NCBI RefSeq assembly: GCF_000372805.1
Contig: NZ_KB889941.1
Span: 26,764 to 90,763 of the forward strand
DNA: 64,000 nucleotides
Direction of reading: 5' to 3'
Origin: Marinobacter gelidimuriae
GTDB taxonomy: Bacteria > Pseudomonadota > Gammaproteobacteria > Pseudomonadales > Oleiphilaceae
Below are positions 52,537-63,731 of the stretch, in pieces. Every line of letters begins with the position of its first letter. The first letter of the stretch is position 1. A model generated the notes under the pieces. It did no database searches, was not told where the DNA came from, and saw only the letters and a program-made list of their open reading frames with translations. Made by a program: the position numbers and the translations under genes.

Positions 52537-53787
52537 ATGTCTACAGAGATTAAAGCCCCCGTATTCCCGGAGTCGGTCGCAGAAGGTACTGTCGCGACCT
52601 GGCACAAGCAGCCGGGTGAAGCCTGCGCGCGCGATGAGCTGATCGTTGATATTGAAACCGACAAAGTGGTGCTGGAAATTGTTGCACCGGCTGACGGTGT
52701 CATCGAAGAAATCTTGAAAAACGCAGGCGACACCGTAGAGAGCGGTGAAGTGATCGGAAGATTCAAAGCAGGCGCTGCTGGCGAGTCCAAGGGCTCCGAC
52801 AGTAAAGACGCGGCTGAAAGCAAAGACAAAGCCGAAAGCAAAGACAAAGCCGAAAGCAAAGACCAAGGCGCCGACGCGGCGTCCTCCTCAGATGCGATTC
52901 TGAGCCCGGCCGCGCGTAAGCTGGCTGACGAGAACAACGTTGAGCCCAGTGCATTGAAAGGCACTGGGAAAGACGGCCGGATTTCTAAAGAAGATGTTCA
53001 GAGCCACATTGATAACGCCAAGTCTTCTAGTGACTCGTCTGCTGCCAAGCCTGCCGCTGCGCCCGTAGCCGAGATCAGTGCCGGTGAGCGTATTGAAAAA
53101 CGCGTTCCCATGACGCGCCTGCGCGCCAGCATTGCGAAGCGCCTGGTCAATGCACAACAGAGCGCTGCCATGTTGACCACCTTTAACGAGGTGAACATGG
53201 GGCCGATCATGGAACTGCGCAAGCAATATAAAGAAAGCTTCGAAAAGCGTCACGGTATTAAATTGGGCTTTATGTCTTTCTTTACCAAAGCGGCTACCGA
53301 AGCCCTGAAACGCTTCCCTGCGGTGAATGCGTCCATCGACGGCAACGACATGGTTTACCATGGTTACCAGGATATCGGTGTGGCGGTATCCACCGAGCGC
53401 GGCTTGGTGGTTCCGGTATTACGTGACGTTGACGCACTGAGCCTTGCCGACATTGAGAAGAAAATTGTCGAGTACGGTACCAAGGCCAAAACGGGCAAGC
53501 TGGGCATTGATGAAATGACCGGCGGCACCTTCACCATAACCAACGGAGGCACCTTTGGTTCCCTGTTGTCGACGCCTATTTTGAACCCGCCACAAACGGC
53601 GATTCTGGGTATGCATAAGATCCAGCCACGTCCGATGGCGGTGAATGGTCAGGTGGTAATACAGCCTATGATGTACCTCGCGCTGTCTTATGACCACCGC
53701 ATGATTGACGGCAAGGAAGCAGTGCAGTTCCTGGTTGCCATCAAGGATATGCTGGAAGATCCCGCGCGTATCCTGCTGGACGTATAG
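52537..53787 (+). CDS. sucB: Dihydrolipoyllysine-residue succinyltransferase (E2 of 2-oxoglutarate dehydrogenase)
   Basis: SucB moves the succinyl group from E1 to CoA. The ATG at 52537 follows AAAGGA. Of 416 residues, about 1-78 form the lipoyl domain with the lipoyl Lys in ETDKVVLE. A linker of repeated AESKDK units follows, then a peripheral-subunit-binding domain ([13 protein letters not shown]) and the catalytic domain from about 185. The active-site His and Asp lie in [14 protein letters not shown] near the end. Confidence 0.97.
   Translation: MSTEIKAPVFPESVAEGTVATWHKQPGEACARDELIVDIETDKVVLEIVAPADGVIEEILKNAGDTVESGEVIGRFKAGAAGESKGSDSKDAAESKDKAESKDKAESKDQGADAASSSDAILSPAARKLADENNVEPSALKGTGKDGRISKEDVQSHIDNAKSSSDSSAAKPAAAPVAEISAGERIEKRVPMTRLRASIAKRLVNAQQSAAMLTTFNEVNMGPIMELRKQYKESFEKRHGIKLGFMSFFTKAATEALKRFPAVNASIDGNDMVYHGYQDIGVAVSTERGLVVPVLRDVDALSLADIEKKIVEYGTKAKTGKLGIDEMTGGTFTITNGGTFGSLLSTPILNPPQTAILGMHKIQPRPMAVNGQVVIQPMMYLALSYDHRMIDGKEAVQFLVAIKDMLEDPARILLDV
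52811..52863 (+). repeat. 18-base tandem repeat in the sucB linker
   Basis: GCTGAAAGCAAAGACAAA and near-copies occur three times in a row, coding AESKDK. Frame is kept. The charged repeat forms part of the flexible lipoyl linker. Confidence 0.85.
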
Positions 53788-55263
<1,476 letters not shown>

Positions 55264-55271
55264 TAAGCCAG

Positions 55272-55308
55272 AAAGTCATGGGGCGCCGTAGGGCGCCCCA
55301 TGACTTTT
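55272..55308 (+). terminator. Terminator after lpdA
   Basis: AAAGTCATGGGGCGCC (55272-55287) pairs with GGCGCCCCATGACTTT (55292-55307) and ends in T residues. Confidence 0.88.
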
Positions 55309-55332
55309 AGAGACTCTTGTTTTAGAGACTCT
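55305..55332 (+). repeat. 13-base direct repeat before sucC
   Basis: TTTTAGAGACTCT occurs at 55305-55317 and again at 55320-55332. Its role is unknown; it could be a small duplication or a protein site in the sucC leader. Confidence 0.6.
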
Positions 55333-55448
55333 GGTTTCTCTAGATGCAATCGTTGGGCCGGTGTCATCAGGGTCTATCAAGATGGATTTGCCGCTAGCGG
55401 GTTTATCCCACAGGTGTCTATCCTTCATTAAAAAGCAGGACATAAACT

Positions 55449-56615
55449 ATGAATTTGCACGAATATCAGGGCAAGCAGCTTTTCGCTGAGTATGGCTTGC
55501 CGGTATCACAGGGCATTGCCTGTAATACCCCGGATGAGGCAGTAGCAGCTGCAGAAAAGATTGGTGGCGATAGCTGGGTTGTTAAAACCCAGGTTCACGC
55601 TGGTGGCCGCGGTAAAGCCGGCGGTGTAAAGCTGGTTAAAAATACCGACGACATCCGTGCCTTTGCCGAGCAGTGGCTGGGCAAGAAGCTGGTGACTTTC
55701 CAGACTGACGAGCACGGCCAGCCGGTTAGCAAAATTTTGGTTGAATCCCTGACTGACATCGACCAAGAGCTGTATCTGGGCGCGGTTGTAGACCGTGGTA
55801 CCCGCCGTATCGTATTCATGGCCTCCACCGAAGGTGGTGTTGAAATTGAAACGGTGGCGGAAGAAACCCCGGAAAAAATTCTGAAGGCCGAAATCGATCC
55901 GCTGGTAGGCGCACAGCCATACCAAGGACGCGAGCTGGCGTTCAAACTGGGCCTGGAAGGCAAACAGATCGGCCAATTTACCAAGATCTTCATGGGTCTG
56001 GCGAAGCTGTTTGAAGACTACGACCTGGCGCTGTTGGAAATTAACCCTCTGGTTATCACCCCGGCCGGTGATCTTCACTGCCTGGATGCCAAAATCGGCG
56101 TTGATGGCAACGCTCTGTACCGTCAGAAGAAACTTCAGGCCATGCGCGATCCGTCACAGGAAGATTCCCGTGAAGCCGAAGCTGCAGCCTGGGAACTGAA
56201 CTACGTAGCGCTGGATGGCAACATCGGCTGCATGGTTAACGGTGCTGGTTTGGCCATGGGTACCATGGACATCGTCAAGTTGGCTGGCGGACGCCCGGCT
56301 AACTTCCTGGACGTTGGCGGCGGTGCTACCAAAGAGCGCGTAACCGAAGCGTTCAAAATCATCCTCTCTGATGATGCCGTGCAAGCCGTACTGGTAAATA
56401 TCTTCGGCGGTATTGTACGTTGCGACATGATTGCTGAAGGCATCATTGGCGCGGTTAAAGAAGTAGGCGTAAAAGTGCCTGTGGTTGTTCGCCTTGAGGG
56501 CAACAACGCTGAACTGGGTTCCAAGGTGCTGGCAGAAAGCGGTTTGAACATCATCGCCGCCAGCAGCCTGGCCGATGCCGCAGAGCAAGTCGTTAAAGTC
56601 GCGGGAGGCAAATAA
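55449..56615 (+). CDS. sucC: Succinate-CoA ligase beta subunit
   Basis: SucC is the ATP-grasp beta subunit of succinyl-CoA synthetase. The 388-residue protein starts [19 protein letters not shown] and contains [53 protein letters not shown] and [16 protein letters not shown]. Its TAA overlaps the sucD ATG (TAATG), so the two subunits are translationally coupled. Confidence 0.98.
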   Translation: MNLHEYQGKQLFAEYGLPVSQGIACNTPDEAVAAAEKIGGDSWVVKTQVHAGGRGKAGGVKLVKNTDDIRAFAEQWLGKKLVTFQTDEHGQPVSKILVESLTDIDQELYLGAVVDRGTRRIVFMASTEGGVEIETVAEETPEKILKAEIDPLVGAQPYQGRELAFKLGLEGKQIGQFTKIFMGLAKLFEDYDLALLEINPLVITPAGDLHCLDAKIGVDGNALYRQKKLQAMRDPSQEDSREAEAAAWELNYVALDGNIGCMVNGAGLAMGTMDIVKLAGGRPANFLDVGGGATKERVTEAFKIILSDDAVQAVLVNIFGGIVRCDMIAEGIIGAVKEVGVKVPVVVRLEGNNAELGSKVLAESGLNIIAASSLADAAEQVVKVAGGK

Positions 56616-57487
56616 TGAGCATTCTGATCAATAAAAACACCAAAGTAATCTGCCAGGGCTTTACCGGTTCCCAGGGTACATTCCACTCCCGGCAGGCTAT
56701 TGAATACGGCACCAACATGGTCGGTGGCGTAAGCCCCGGCAAAGGTGGCACAGAGCACCTGGGCCTACCGGTGTTCAACACCGTACGTGAGGCTGTCGAA
56801 AAGACCGGTGCACACGCGACCGTGATCTACGTTCCGGCTCCGTTTTGTAAAGATGCCATCATTGAAGCAGCAGATGCCGGAATCGAGCTGATTGTGTGCA
56901 TCACCGAAGGTATTCCTACCATCGATATGCTGTACGCCAAAGAGTACGTTGATCGCAAAGGCGTGCGCATGATCGGGCCCAACTGCCCGGGCGTTATCAC
57001 ACCGGATGAGTGCAAGATCGGCATCATGCCGGGCCACATTCACAAGCCGGGTAAAGTCGGTATTGTGTCGCGTTCTGGCACTTTGACCTACGAAGCCGTC
57101 AAGCAGACCACAGATTTTGGCTACGGCCAGTCTACCTGCGTTGGCATCGGCGGCGATCCGATTCCGGGTTCCAACTTCATCGACATCCTCAAGCTGCTGC
57201 AAGAAGATCCGCAGACTGAAGCGATTGTGATGATCGGCGAAATTGGTGGCACGGCGGAAGAAGAAGCCGCAGCGTACATCAAAGAGCACGTCACCAAGCC
57301 GGTGGTTTCTTACATTGCCGGTGTAACAGCGCCTCCTGGCAAGCGTATGGGCCACGCCGGTGCCATCATTTCCGGTGGTAAGGGTACCGCAGACGAGAAG
57401 TTTGCTGCTCTGAACGACGCCGGTGTGAAAACCGTGCGCAGCCTGGCCGACATTGGTAAGGCTCTAAAAGAAGTGACTGGCTGGTAA
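56615..57487 (+). CDS. sucD: Succinate-CoA ligase alpha subunit
   Basis: SucD binds CoA and is phosphorylated on His during the reaction. The 290-residue protein has the CoA-binding start [38 protein letters not shown] and the phospho-His region [18 protein letters not shown]. It completes a nearly full TCA gene block with gltA, sdh, sucAB and lpd. A terminator lies 18 bases downstream. Confidence 0.98.
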   Translation: MSILINKNTKVICQGFTGSQGTFHSRQAIEYGTNMVGGVSPGKGGTEHLGLPVFNTVREAVEKTGAHATVIYVPAPFCKDAIIEAADAGIELIVCITEGIPTIDMLYAKEYVDRKGVRMIGPNCPGVITPDECKIGIMPGHIHKPGKVGIVSRSGTLTYEAVKQTTDFGYGQSTCVGIGGDPIPGSNFIDILKLLQEDPQTEAIVMIGEIGGTAEEEAAAYIKEHVTKPVVSYIAGVTAPPGKRMGHAGAIISGGKGTADEKFAALNDAGVKTVRSLADIGKALKEVTGW

Positions 57488-57504
57488 AACCCACGGTCAT
57501 TTTT

Positions 57505-57543
57505 AAAAACCCCCGTTTCTGTTCTGCAGAGCGGGGGTTTTTT
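57505..57543 (+). terminator. Terminator after sucCD
   Basis: AAAAACCCCCG (57505-57515) pairs with CGGGGGTTTTTT (57532-57543) around a 16-base loop, ending in a T run. Confidence 0.9.
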
Positions 57544-57610
57544 GCTTATAATGCCGGGTCGCCTGGCGTAATATGGCGCCTCTTGTATTCCATTAGAAGG
57601 AGTTCTTGCT

Positions 57611-58825
57611 TTGAGTTCTGTAGATTCCCAGCAACGGATATTGTCGGGCATGCGTCCGACCGGCAAGCTTCACCTTGGCCACTACCACGGTGTGCTTAAA
57701 AACTGGGTAAAACTCCAGCATGAATTCGAGTGCTTCTTTTTTGTCGCCGACTGGCATGCCCTGACCACGCAGTACGACGACCCATCTAATATTGAACAAA
57801 ACGTGTGGGACATGGTTATCGACTGGTTGGCTGCGGGCGTTAACCCCGGTTCATCCACGATGTTTATTCAGTCTCAGGTGCCTGAGCACGCCGAGTTGCA
57901 CCTGCTGCTGTCGATGATCACGCCTTTGGGTTGGCTTGAGCGCATTCCGACCTACAAAGACCAGCAGGAAAAGCTGCGCGAGAAAGATCTCGCTACCTAC
58001 GGGTTCTTGGGGTATCCGCTACTCCAGTCGGCTGACATTCTGATGTATCGGGCAGGGCGTGTACCGGTGGGTGCCGATCAGGTTTCCCACGTTGAAATCA
58101 CCCGTGAAATCGCACGGCGCTTCAATCATCTTTATGGGCGTGAGCCAGGCTTCGAAGACCAGGCCGAAGCGGCCATTGTGAAAATGGGCAAGAAAAACGC
58201 CAAACTCTATCGCAACCTGAAGAAACGTTACCAGGAAGAAGGCGATCTGGATTCGCTGGAAACGGCCCGTGCTCTTTTGAAAGAGCAGCAAAATATTTCC
58301 TTAGGCGATCGCGAACGCCTGTACGGCTACATTGAGGGCGGCGGTAAAGTGATTTTGCCAGAGCCTCAACCTTTGTTGGCGCCTGAGTCAAAACTGCCAG
58401 GGTTGGATGGGCAGAAAATGTCGAAATCCTACAACAATTACATTGGCCTGCGGGAAGCGCCGGACAGCGTAGCATTGAAAATACGCACCATGCAGACCGA
58501 CCCGGCGCGGGTGCGTCGAACCGACCCGGGCGAGCCGGAAAAATGCCCGGTGTATGCCCTGCACAAGGTTTATTCCGATGCCGACACCCGCAGTTGGGTG
58601 GAAATTGGCTGTCGCAGCGCCGGCATCGGCTGCCTGGACTGCAAAAAACCGCTGATTGATTCCATTGTGGAAGAGCAGCGGCCATTGCACGAACGTGCGG
58701 CCGAGTACGAAGGCAATCCGGATCTGATTCGTTCCATTCTGGAGGAAGGGCGCGAACGCGCTCGCGACGCAGCTCGCGACACCCTGGACGAAGTGCGCTC
58801 TGCCATGGGCCTGAGCTATCGTTGA
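57611..58825 (+). CDS. trpS: Tryptophanyl-tRNA synthetase
   Basis: TrpS charges tRNA-Trp. The start is TTG at 57611, supported by AAGGAG about 8 bases upstream and by the family lead RILSGMRPTGKLHLGHYHG. The 404-residue protein is the longer bacterial form. The HIGH-type motif is LHLGHYHG and the KMSKS motif is GQKMSKSYNN. A C-terminal Cys-containing stretch (GCLDCKK) is also seen in this branch. scpA starts one base after the stop. Confidence 0.95.
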   Translation: MSSVDSQQRILSGMRPTGKLHLGHYHGVLKNWVKLQHEFECFFFVADWHALTTQYDDPSNIEQNVWDMVIDWLAAGVNPGSSTMFIQSQVPEHAELHLLLSMITPLGWLERIPTYKDQQEKLREKDLATYGFLGYPLLQSADILMYRAGRVPVGADQVSHVEITREIARRFNHLYGREPGFEDQAEAAIVKMGKKNAKLYRNLKKRYQEEGDLDSLETARALLKEQQNISLGDRERLYGYIEGGGKVILPEPQPLLAPESKLPGLDGQKMSKSYNNYIGLREAPDSVALKIRTMQTDPARVRRTDPGEPEKCPVYALHKVYSDADTRSWVEIGCRSAGIGCLDCKKPLIDSIVEEQRPLHERAAEYEGNPDLIRSILEEGRERARDAARDTLDEVRSAMGLSYR

Positions 58826-58826
58826 A

Positions 58827-59660
58827 GTGCTGACTGACCCAGCAGCGCCAGCCGGTCCGGCGGCAAAGCCACAGGGTGTGGGTCCGCCGCCTCTGGCTTT
58901 AATAGCGGGCAAACCGCTGGCGCAGTTGCCGCTCGATCTTTATATCCCGCCAGACGCTCTGGCGGTGTTTTTGGACGCGTTTGAAGGCCCTCTGGATTTG
59001 TTGTTGTACCTGATTCGGCGCCAGAATATGAACATTCTGGAAATCGACGTCAGTGCTATTACCCGCCAGTATATGGAATACATTGCCGTTGTAGAGTCTA
59101 TGCGATTTGAGCTGGCGGCGGAGTATCTGGTGATGGCGGCCACGCTGGCTGAAATCAAGTCCCGGATGCTGTTACCGCGGCAGCAGATTGAAGAAGACGA
59201 AGAAGACGATCCACGGGCAGAACTGATTCGCCGTTTGCAGCAGTACGAGCGGTTTAAAAAAGCGGCAGAAGACATAGACCAGATGCCGCGCCAGGAGCGG
59301 GATATCTTTGTTGCCGATGCCGGGTTGCCAAAGCTTCCCTCGGTACGCAGCTATCCCGAGGTGGCTATGGCGGAGATTTTACGGGCACTGCAAACCGTGC
59401 TCAAACGTGCAGACATGTTTAGCAGCCACCACGTTGAGCGAGAGAAACTGTCGACCCGCGAGCGCATGTCGGCGATTCTGGCTCGGCTGCAACAAGGCGG
59501 TTTTATTCGTTTCGAAAGCCTGTTCCTGCCGGACGAAGGGCGTCTGGGGGTTGTTGTCAGTTTTTTGGCAATGTTAGAGCTGGTAAAAGAGCAGCTGGTT
59601 GAGTGGGTTCAGGCTGACCCGTTTGGCCCCATTCATTTGCGGGCGCGGGTTGCGGTCTGA
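58827..59660 (+). CDS. scpA: Segregation and condensation protein A
   Basis: ScpA is the kleisin that works with ScpB and an SMC protein in chromosome condensation. The GTG at 58827 is one base after trpS. The 277-residue protein has a Pro/Ala-rich lead, then the kleisin N-domain with FEGPLDLLLYLIRRQNMNIL and AAEYLVMAATLAEIKSRML. An acidic EEDEEDDPR linker and a winged-helix C-domain follow. scpB comes 27 bases later. Confidence 0.94.
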   Translation: MLTDPAAPAGPAAKPQGVGPPPLALIAGKPLAQLPLDLYIPPDALAVFLDAFEGPLDLLLYLIRRQNMNILEIDVSAITRQYMEYIAVVESMRFELAAEYLVMAATLAEIKSRMLLPRQQIEEDEEDDPRAELIRRLQQYERFKKAAEDIDQMPRQERDIFVADAGLPKLPSVRSYPEVAMAEILRALQTVLKRADMFSSHHVEREKLSTRERMSAILARLQQGGFIRFESLFLPDEGRLGVVVSFLAMLELVKEQLVEWVQADPFGPIHLRARVAV

Positions 59661-59687
59661 AAACCCTGATTACCGGTGCAACGAATT

Positions 59688-60275
59688 ATGATGAGTGATG
59701 CTGCCTTACCCGTTACAGGGATTATCGAAGCGGTTCTGCTGACAGCGGGCAAGCCGTTAACGGTGCAGCAGCTCAGAGACGTGTTTGACGAAACCGAGCG
59801 GCCAACCCATAAGGCAGTGGAGCAGGCACTGGTGGAATTAGAGCAACTTTGCAGCGGTCGCGGTATTGAGCTGAAAAAAGTTGCCAGCGGTTATCGCCTT
59901 CAGGTGCGTGAATCTTTTGCTCCCTGGGTGGCTCGGCTGTTTGAAGAAAAACCACCGCGTTATTCGCGGGCGCTATTGGAAACACTCGCATTGATCGGCT
60001 ATCGCCAGCCTATTACCCGGGGTGAAATTGAAGATATTCGCGGCGTTGCGGTAAGCAGCAATATCATTCGTACGTTGGTTGAGCGAGAGTGGGTTCGAAT
60101 TGTAGGTCATCGGGAAGTACCGGGCCGGCCGGCCATGTATGCCACCACCCGGCAATTTCTTGACTACTTTAACCTAACAAGCCTGGACCAGCTGCCGCCC
60201 TTGTCTGATAGTCGGGATCTGGACGCGATCGGGCGCGAAATTGAGCAGAAAATCGAACAAACACCATTTCACTGA
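59688..60275 (+). CDS. scpB: Segregation and condensation protein B
   Basis: ScpB forms the dimeric winged-helix partner of ScpA. The product (195 residues from the ATG at 59688; an upstream GTG at 59676 or the ATG at 59691 are alternatives, and none has a clear ribosome site) contains IIEAVLLTAGKPLTVQQL. The family signature ALLETLALIGYRQPITRGEIEDIRGV is also present. It lies between scpA and rluB as usual. Confidence 0.94.
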   Translation: MMSDAALPVTGIIEAVLLTAGKPLTVQQLRDVFDETERPTHKAVEQALVELEQLCSGRGIELKKVASGYRLQVRESFAPWVARLFEEKPPRYSRALLETLALIGYRQPITRGEIEDIRGVAVSSNIIRTLVEREWVRIVGHREVPGRPAMYATTRQFLDYFNLTSLDQLPPLSDSRDLDAIGREIEQKIEQTPFH

Positions 60276-60314
60276 TGCAGGCCCTGCATCGGTCCGTTAT
60301 TTAAGGATTAACCC

Positions 60315-61418
60315 ATGGCGTCAGAACGCCCCTGGACTACCGGCAAGCCGGCAGCCAAATCAGCATCGAATGCGAACAAGCCGAGCGCTAATCGCCGTAA
60401 CCCAGCGAAATCATCGGCAAAAGCGGCAAAGCCAGGCAAGCCTGCGCCAGAGGTTCTGGCGACTGTGTCAGTAGGCGGTCCTGAGCGAATTCAGAAACTG
60501 CTGGCACGTGCCGGTGTTGGATCGCGGCGCGAAATTGAAGGCTGGATGGACGCGGGTCGCCTGTTGGTCAATGGCAAACCCGTTACTCCAGGCCAGAAAG
60601 CCACGGTGAGCGATGTTTTTGAACTCGACGGCAAGCGCTTGGAAGTGGCTGCCGCTGCCGAGGTTTTGCGCCGGGTGCTAATTTACAACAAGCCAGAAGG
60701 CGAAGTAACCACTCGCAAAGACCCGGAAGGGCGCCCAACCGTGTTCGACCGGCTGCCGCGATTGCGTGAACACCGCTGGATTTCTATTGGCCGGCTGGAT
60801 CTGAACACCACCGGCCTGGTGATGTTTACCACCGATGGCGAGCTGGCTAACCGGCTGATGCATCCTTCTAGCGAGATTGATCGGGAATACGCGGTGCGTA
60901 TTTTTGGTGAAGTAGACGACGCCATGATCGAGCGCCTGCGCACCGGCGTCACCCTGGAAGACGGCGAGGCTAAATTTAGCGACATTTCCGCCGCCGGCGG
61001 TACCGGTATGAACCGGTGGTTCCACGTGACTTTGTTGGAAGGGCGCAACCGTGAAGTGAGGCGCCTTTGGGAATCCCAAGGCGTGCGCGTCAGCCGCCTG
61101 AAACGGGTTCGTTACGGCTCGATATTTTTGCCCAGCAGATTAACCGTGGGTAAATGGGAAGAGTTGGATCAGAAAGCCGTGGATTTGCTGAGCCGCACGG
61201 TTGGCCTGGCTAAAATGGCGGTTCCGCAACAGACACCGGATGAAGCGGCGTCGCAGGCGCGCCAGCAAAGAAAGGCAGCTCCGGTAACCAATCGTAGCAA
61301 TCGTGCGGCAAGCTCCCCCGGTTCAAAAGCGGGACAAGGCGCTCGCAAATGGGCGGTTGCAGACTCTAAACCCCAGCGCAGCGGCGGCAAAGCGCGCACC
61401 GATAAACCCCGCGGTTAA
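60315..61418 (+). CDS. rluB: 23S rRNA pseudouridine 2605 synthase RluB
   Basis: RluB makes pseudouridine 2605 in 23S rRNA. The 367-residue protein has a basic Lys/Ala-rich lead (about 1-55), an S4 domain (IQKLLARAGVGSRREIEGWM), and the RluB/RsuA-family catalytic block SIGRLDLNTTGLVMFTTDG with the catalytic Asp. GRNREVRRLWESQG and a long basic disordered tail follow. The start ATG has AAGGA upstream (TAAGGATTAACCC). The trpS-scpA-scpB-rluB order is common. Confidence 0.95.
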   Translation: MASERPWTTGKPAAKSASNANKPSANRRNPAKSSAKAAKPGKPAPEVLATVSVGGPERIQKLLARAGVGSRREIEGWMDAGRLLVNGKPVTPGQKATVSDVFELDGKRLEVAAAAEVLRRVLIYNKPEGEVTTRKDPEGRPTVFDRLPRLREHRWISIGRLDLNTTGLVMFTTDGELANRLMHPSSEIDREYAVRIFGEVDDAMIERLRTGVTLEDGEAKFSDISAAGGTGMNRWFHVTLLEGRNREVRRLWESQGVRVSRLKRVRYGSIFLPSRLTVGKWEELDQKAVDLLSRTVGLAKMAVPQQTPDEAASQARQQRKAAPVTNRSNRAASSPGSKAGQGARKWAVADSKPQRSGGKARTDKPRG

Positions 61419-61458
61419 ATGCCCGAGGTTAAAGCTGGCGTTAAACAACAGGATGCCA

Positions 61459-62220
61459 TCAGCTAATGGTCGCAAACACGTGCGTGCAGTTGCGGCCTTG
61501 GTCTTTAGCTCGATACAGAGCTTCGTCTGCGCGCGCTAGCCACTGCCCTGTGCCTTCACCAGTGCGGTGAAGCGCAACGCCGCAGCTGGTGGTCACCGTC
61601 ACTGAATGTTCTCCGCAATCAATTTGTAAGGCTTCAATGGCTGAGCGAATGCGTTCGGCCACATCGACTGCAGCATACTGATCGGTATGGGGCAATAGCG
61701 CTGCAAATTCTTCGCCGCCGAACCGGTATACGCTGTCGGAGCTGCGCACTGCGGATTCCAGCGCTTCTGCCGCGCGCTTAAGTACAATGTTGCCTATCAC
61801 ATGGCCGCAGTTATCGTTTACCGCCTTGAAGTGATCGAGGTCGCACAGTATCAATGAGTAAGTCTCGTTGTGACGGCCGGCTAGCAGCTGAGCTTTTTGC
61901 AAGGCTTCGTCCATGGCGCGTTTATTGCCAATTCCGGTCAGTGAGTCGGTCAACGACGCCTGCTCCATGGCGCTGAACTGACAGGCGTTGCGCAGCGGGC
62001 ATATTGCCGCACCAATCAGTATCTCAAGGGCTTGCAACTCATCGCTACTGAAGCGTTTACGCCGATGCAGTGACAAGGTGCCATAATTCTCGCCCTCCAG
62101 GTTCAGGCGGTTCTGCCAGTTTTTGTGGCTGTGACGCTGTAAGCGGGAAAGGCGAAATGTGTTTCACGGTGGCTCAACTCACTCTGTCGTTGCGTGGCAG
62201 TTTGCACACTGGGTAGTTGG
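61459..62220 (-). pseudogene. GAF/GGDEF-type diguanylate cyclase gene, 5'-truncated and frameshifted
   Basis: The 3' part (61459-62076, 205 codons) encodes a complete GGDEF domain with TDSLTGIGNKRAMDEAL, DLDHFKAVND and the active loop YRFGGEEFAALLP. On the minus strand the coding pattern continues upstream of any start: the in-frame bases encode NWQNRLNLEGENYGTLSLH. Upstream of about 62125 a different frame encodes SELSHRETHFAFPAY. The N-terminal sensor (probably GAF-like) is therefore frameshifted and its beginning is missing toward the IS remnant at 62270. A shorter product from an internal start could still fold, so activity is not excluded. Confidence 0.7.
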
Positions 62221-62269
62221 CAAGTTTCAAGCAGGTATTGTGCCTATTTTATAAAAGATCAATAAATTA

Positions 62270-62844
62270 GGGGCTGTTGACGTTTCCGCATAAGGTATTG
62301 AATAAAATAGGAAAACTCGTAATATTAAGGTTCCGACACCACCCATAAAACGAGTTTGCCATGCCCCGATTCATGCTCAGTGATGAGCACTGGTCGAAGC
62401 TAAAAGGAATGATGCTTCAAGAAAATATTTATAACAAGTGCTGTGCGAATGATGGTCGCTGTTCAAAATCTGGTCAGTGAACCGGATACTGAGTGGGAAT
62501 TTATTGATGACAGCACGGCGGCAAGCGAATTAATGGAACCATTGCCGCTGTCTAAAGCCGTGGTGGCGGACAAAGGGTATGACAGTGAAAAAATTCGCAA
62601 ACAAATTGAAGATAGAGGTGCCGTGGCCGTGATTCCAAGAAGGTCAAATTCGGTCATAGGTAATGCGGATATGGATGGGTCGTTATATCGCCACCGTCAT
62701 TTGGTGGAAAATGCGTTTGCACGCTTGCAACATTTTCGTGGGCTGGCGACGCGCTATGACAAATTGAAACGCAACGATCAGAGCGGCGTCGCCATGGCTT
62801 GTGGGTTTTTATGGTTGCCGATGTAATGAAACGTCAACAGCCCC
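62270..62844 (+). mobile_element. Internally deleted IS5-family insertion sequence (575 bp)
   Basis: Perfect 17-base inverted repeats (GGGGCTGTTGACGTTTC at 62270-62286 and its complement at 62828-62844) are bordered by TA on each side. Full IS427-like IS5 elements are usually 800 bases or more, so about a third of the element is missing. The transposase inside is broken. It could still be moved in trans because both ends are intact (inference). Confidence 0.9.
62361..62826 (+). pseudogene. IS5-family transposase remnant
   Basis: The start MPRFMLSDEHWSKLKGMMLQ is an IS5/IS427-type N-terminus, but the frame shifts within about 30 codons. The next frame (62443-62826) holds SEPDTEWEFIDDS, around the first catalytic Asp, jumping straight to ELMEPLPLSKAVVADKGYDSE, around the second Asp. 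Then comes the DDE glutamate region YRHRHLVENAFARLQHFRG and the end GFLWLPM. Two stretches of the protein are missing: the helix-turn-helix region and the segment between the first two catalytic acids. It cannot be an active transposase. Confidence 0.88.
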
Positions 62845-62868
62845 TAGACGAACTGGGCGCCCTTTTGT

Positions 62869-63276
62869 TTATTTACCAGTCTCATTGATATATACCATCC
62901 CAACTGACCGAGCTTTCTTGTCAAAGGTCAATGTCGAGCTGCATCCCCGGTTTTCGCTGATAACAGCAATGAGTGCATCACTGAAATCCGCATTTCCACC
63001 TGAAAAGCGTTTAAGCGCTAGATAAACCAAGTCAGCTTCATCGACCATGAGTTGGCGTGTAGTCAGAAGGCCGTTTACTATCGCCTCAATCGCACTTTGC
63101 GTCTGGTCGTAACAGGTCTCCAGTACCCAGACCACTTCTACCAACGCAATCGACGATATGAAGCCGGGATTACGCGGCGTCAATTGTTCTTCAATGATCT
63201 GATTGGCCAGTGCAGACTGGGCCGCATCGTCCTGAGTCAAGTAGCGCACCAGAACGTTGGTATCAAGGCCGATCAT
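62869..63276 (-). CDS. PIN-domain toxin, VapC-like
   Basis: The 135-residue product is a PIN-domain ribonuclease. The acidic metal ligands are in MIGLDTNVLVRYLTQDD (Asp5), SSIALVEVVWVL (Glu), GNADFSDALIAVI (Asp) and TLTFDKKA (Asp). VapC toxins cut specific tRNAs or rRNA when freed from their antitoxin. Its start overlaps the end of the upstream AbrB-type antitoxin gene (ATGA), so the pair is co-translated. It sits between two transposon remnants. Confidence 0.9.
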   Translation of the reverse strand: MIGLDTNVLVRYLTQDDAAQSALANQIIEEQLTPRNPGFISSIALVEVVWVLETCYDQTQSAIEAIVNGLLTTRQLMVDEADLVYLALKRFSGGNADFSDALIAVISENRGCSSTLTFDKKARSVGMVYINETGK

Positions 63277-63506
63277 CGTCCCGCCTTTTGCCGGATGGCT
63301 GAATCCATTTCTTCAATGCTTACGACTCGTTTGGCTGCAACAATGCCTCGTAGTCGGCTAACGTCCTCAACAGCCGCGAGCACTTCCCAATGGCCTTCGG
63401 ACACCTTCACAAACTCTACGCGATCACCAGGCCCTACCTTTAATTCAGCCCGCACGTTGGCCGGAATCGTTATTTGTCCTTTACTGGTTACCGTTGCTGT
63501 GGTCAT
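63273..63506 (-). CDS. AbrB/MazE-type antitoxin, VapB-like
   Basis: The 77-residue protein has a SpoVT/AbrB DNA-binding swapped-hairpin domain (ATVTSKGQITIPANVRAEL at 4-22, GDRVEFV). A C-terminal helical tail probably binds and blocks the PIN toxin encoded next. AAGGAAAGGCAG precedes the ATG. Such antitoxins usually repress their own operon. With the overlapping PIN gene it forms a type II toxin-antitoxin module. Confidence 0.9.
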   Translation of the reverse strand: MTTATVTSKGQITIPANVRAELKVGPGDRVEFVKVSEGHWEVLAAVEDVSRLRGIVAAKRVVSIEEMDSAIRQKAGR

Positions 63507-63731
63507 TGTCTGCCTTTCCTTTTATCATTCGCCTTACATCTCGTAAGGTATCACGAAAGCAAAAAAATAGCTACTGGAAGACTCAAATCCAATGGCGAAG
63601 CGATCGACGGCCAGATTGTCTGGGTTAGTATCTGTAATGTTTTCAAAGCTCATACTATTTTTGTCCATAGTTACCAACATTATTATTGTTACCGACTTTA
63701 TTATGATCCCACAAGCGCTCCGGTAAACGGA
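63507..63731. other. Non-coding stretch between toxin-antitoxin pair and IS256 scrap
   Basis: I see no supported gene. The open frame across it has no recognisable protein. Two near-copies of GTTACCAACATTATT-like sequence around 63670-63700 give a weak direct repeat. The region may be old insertion-sequence debris. Confidence 0.5.
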
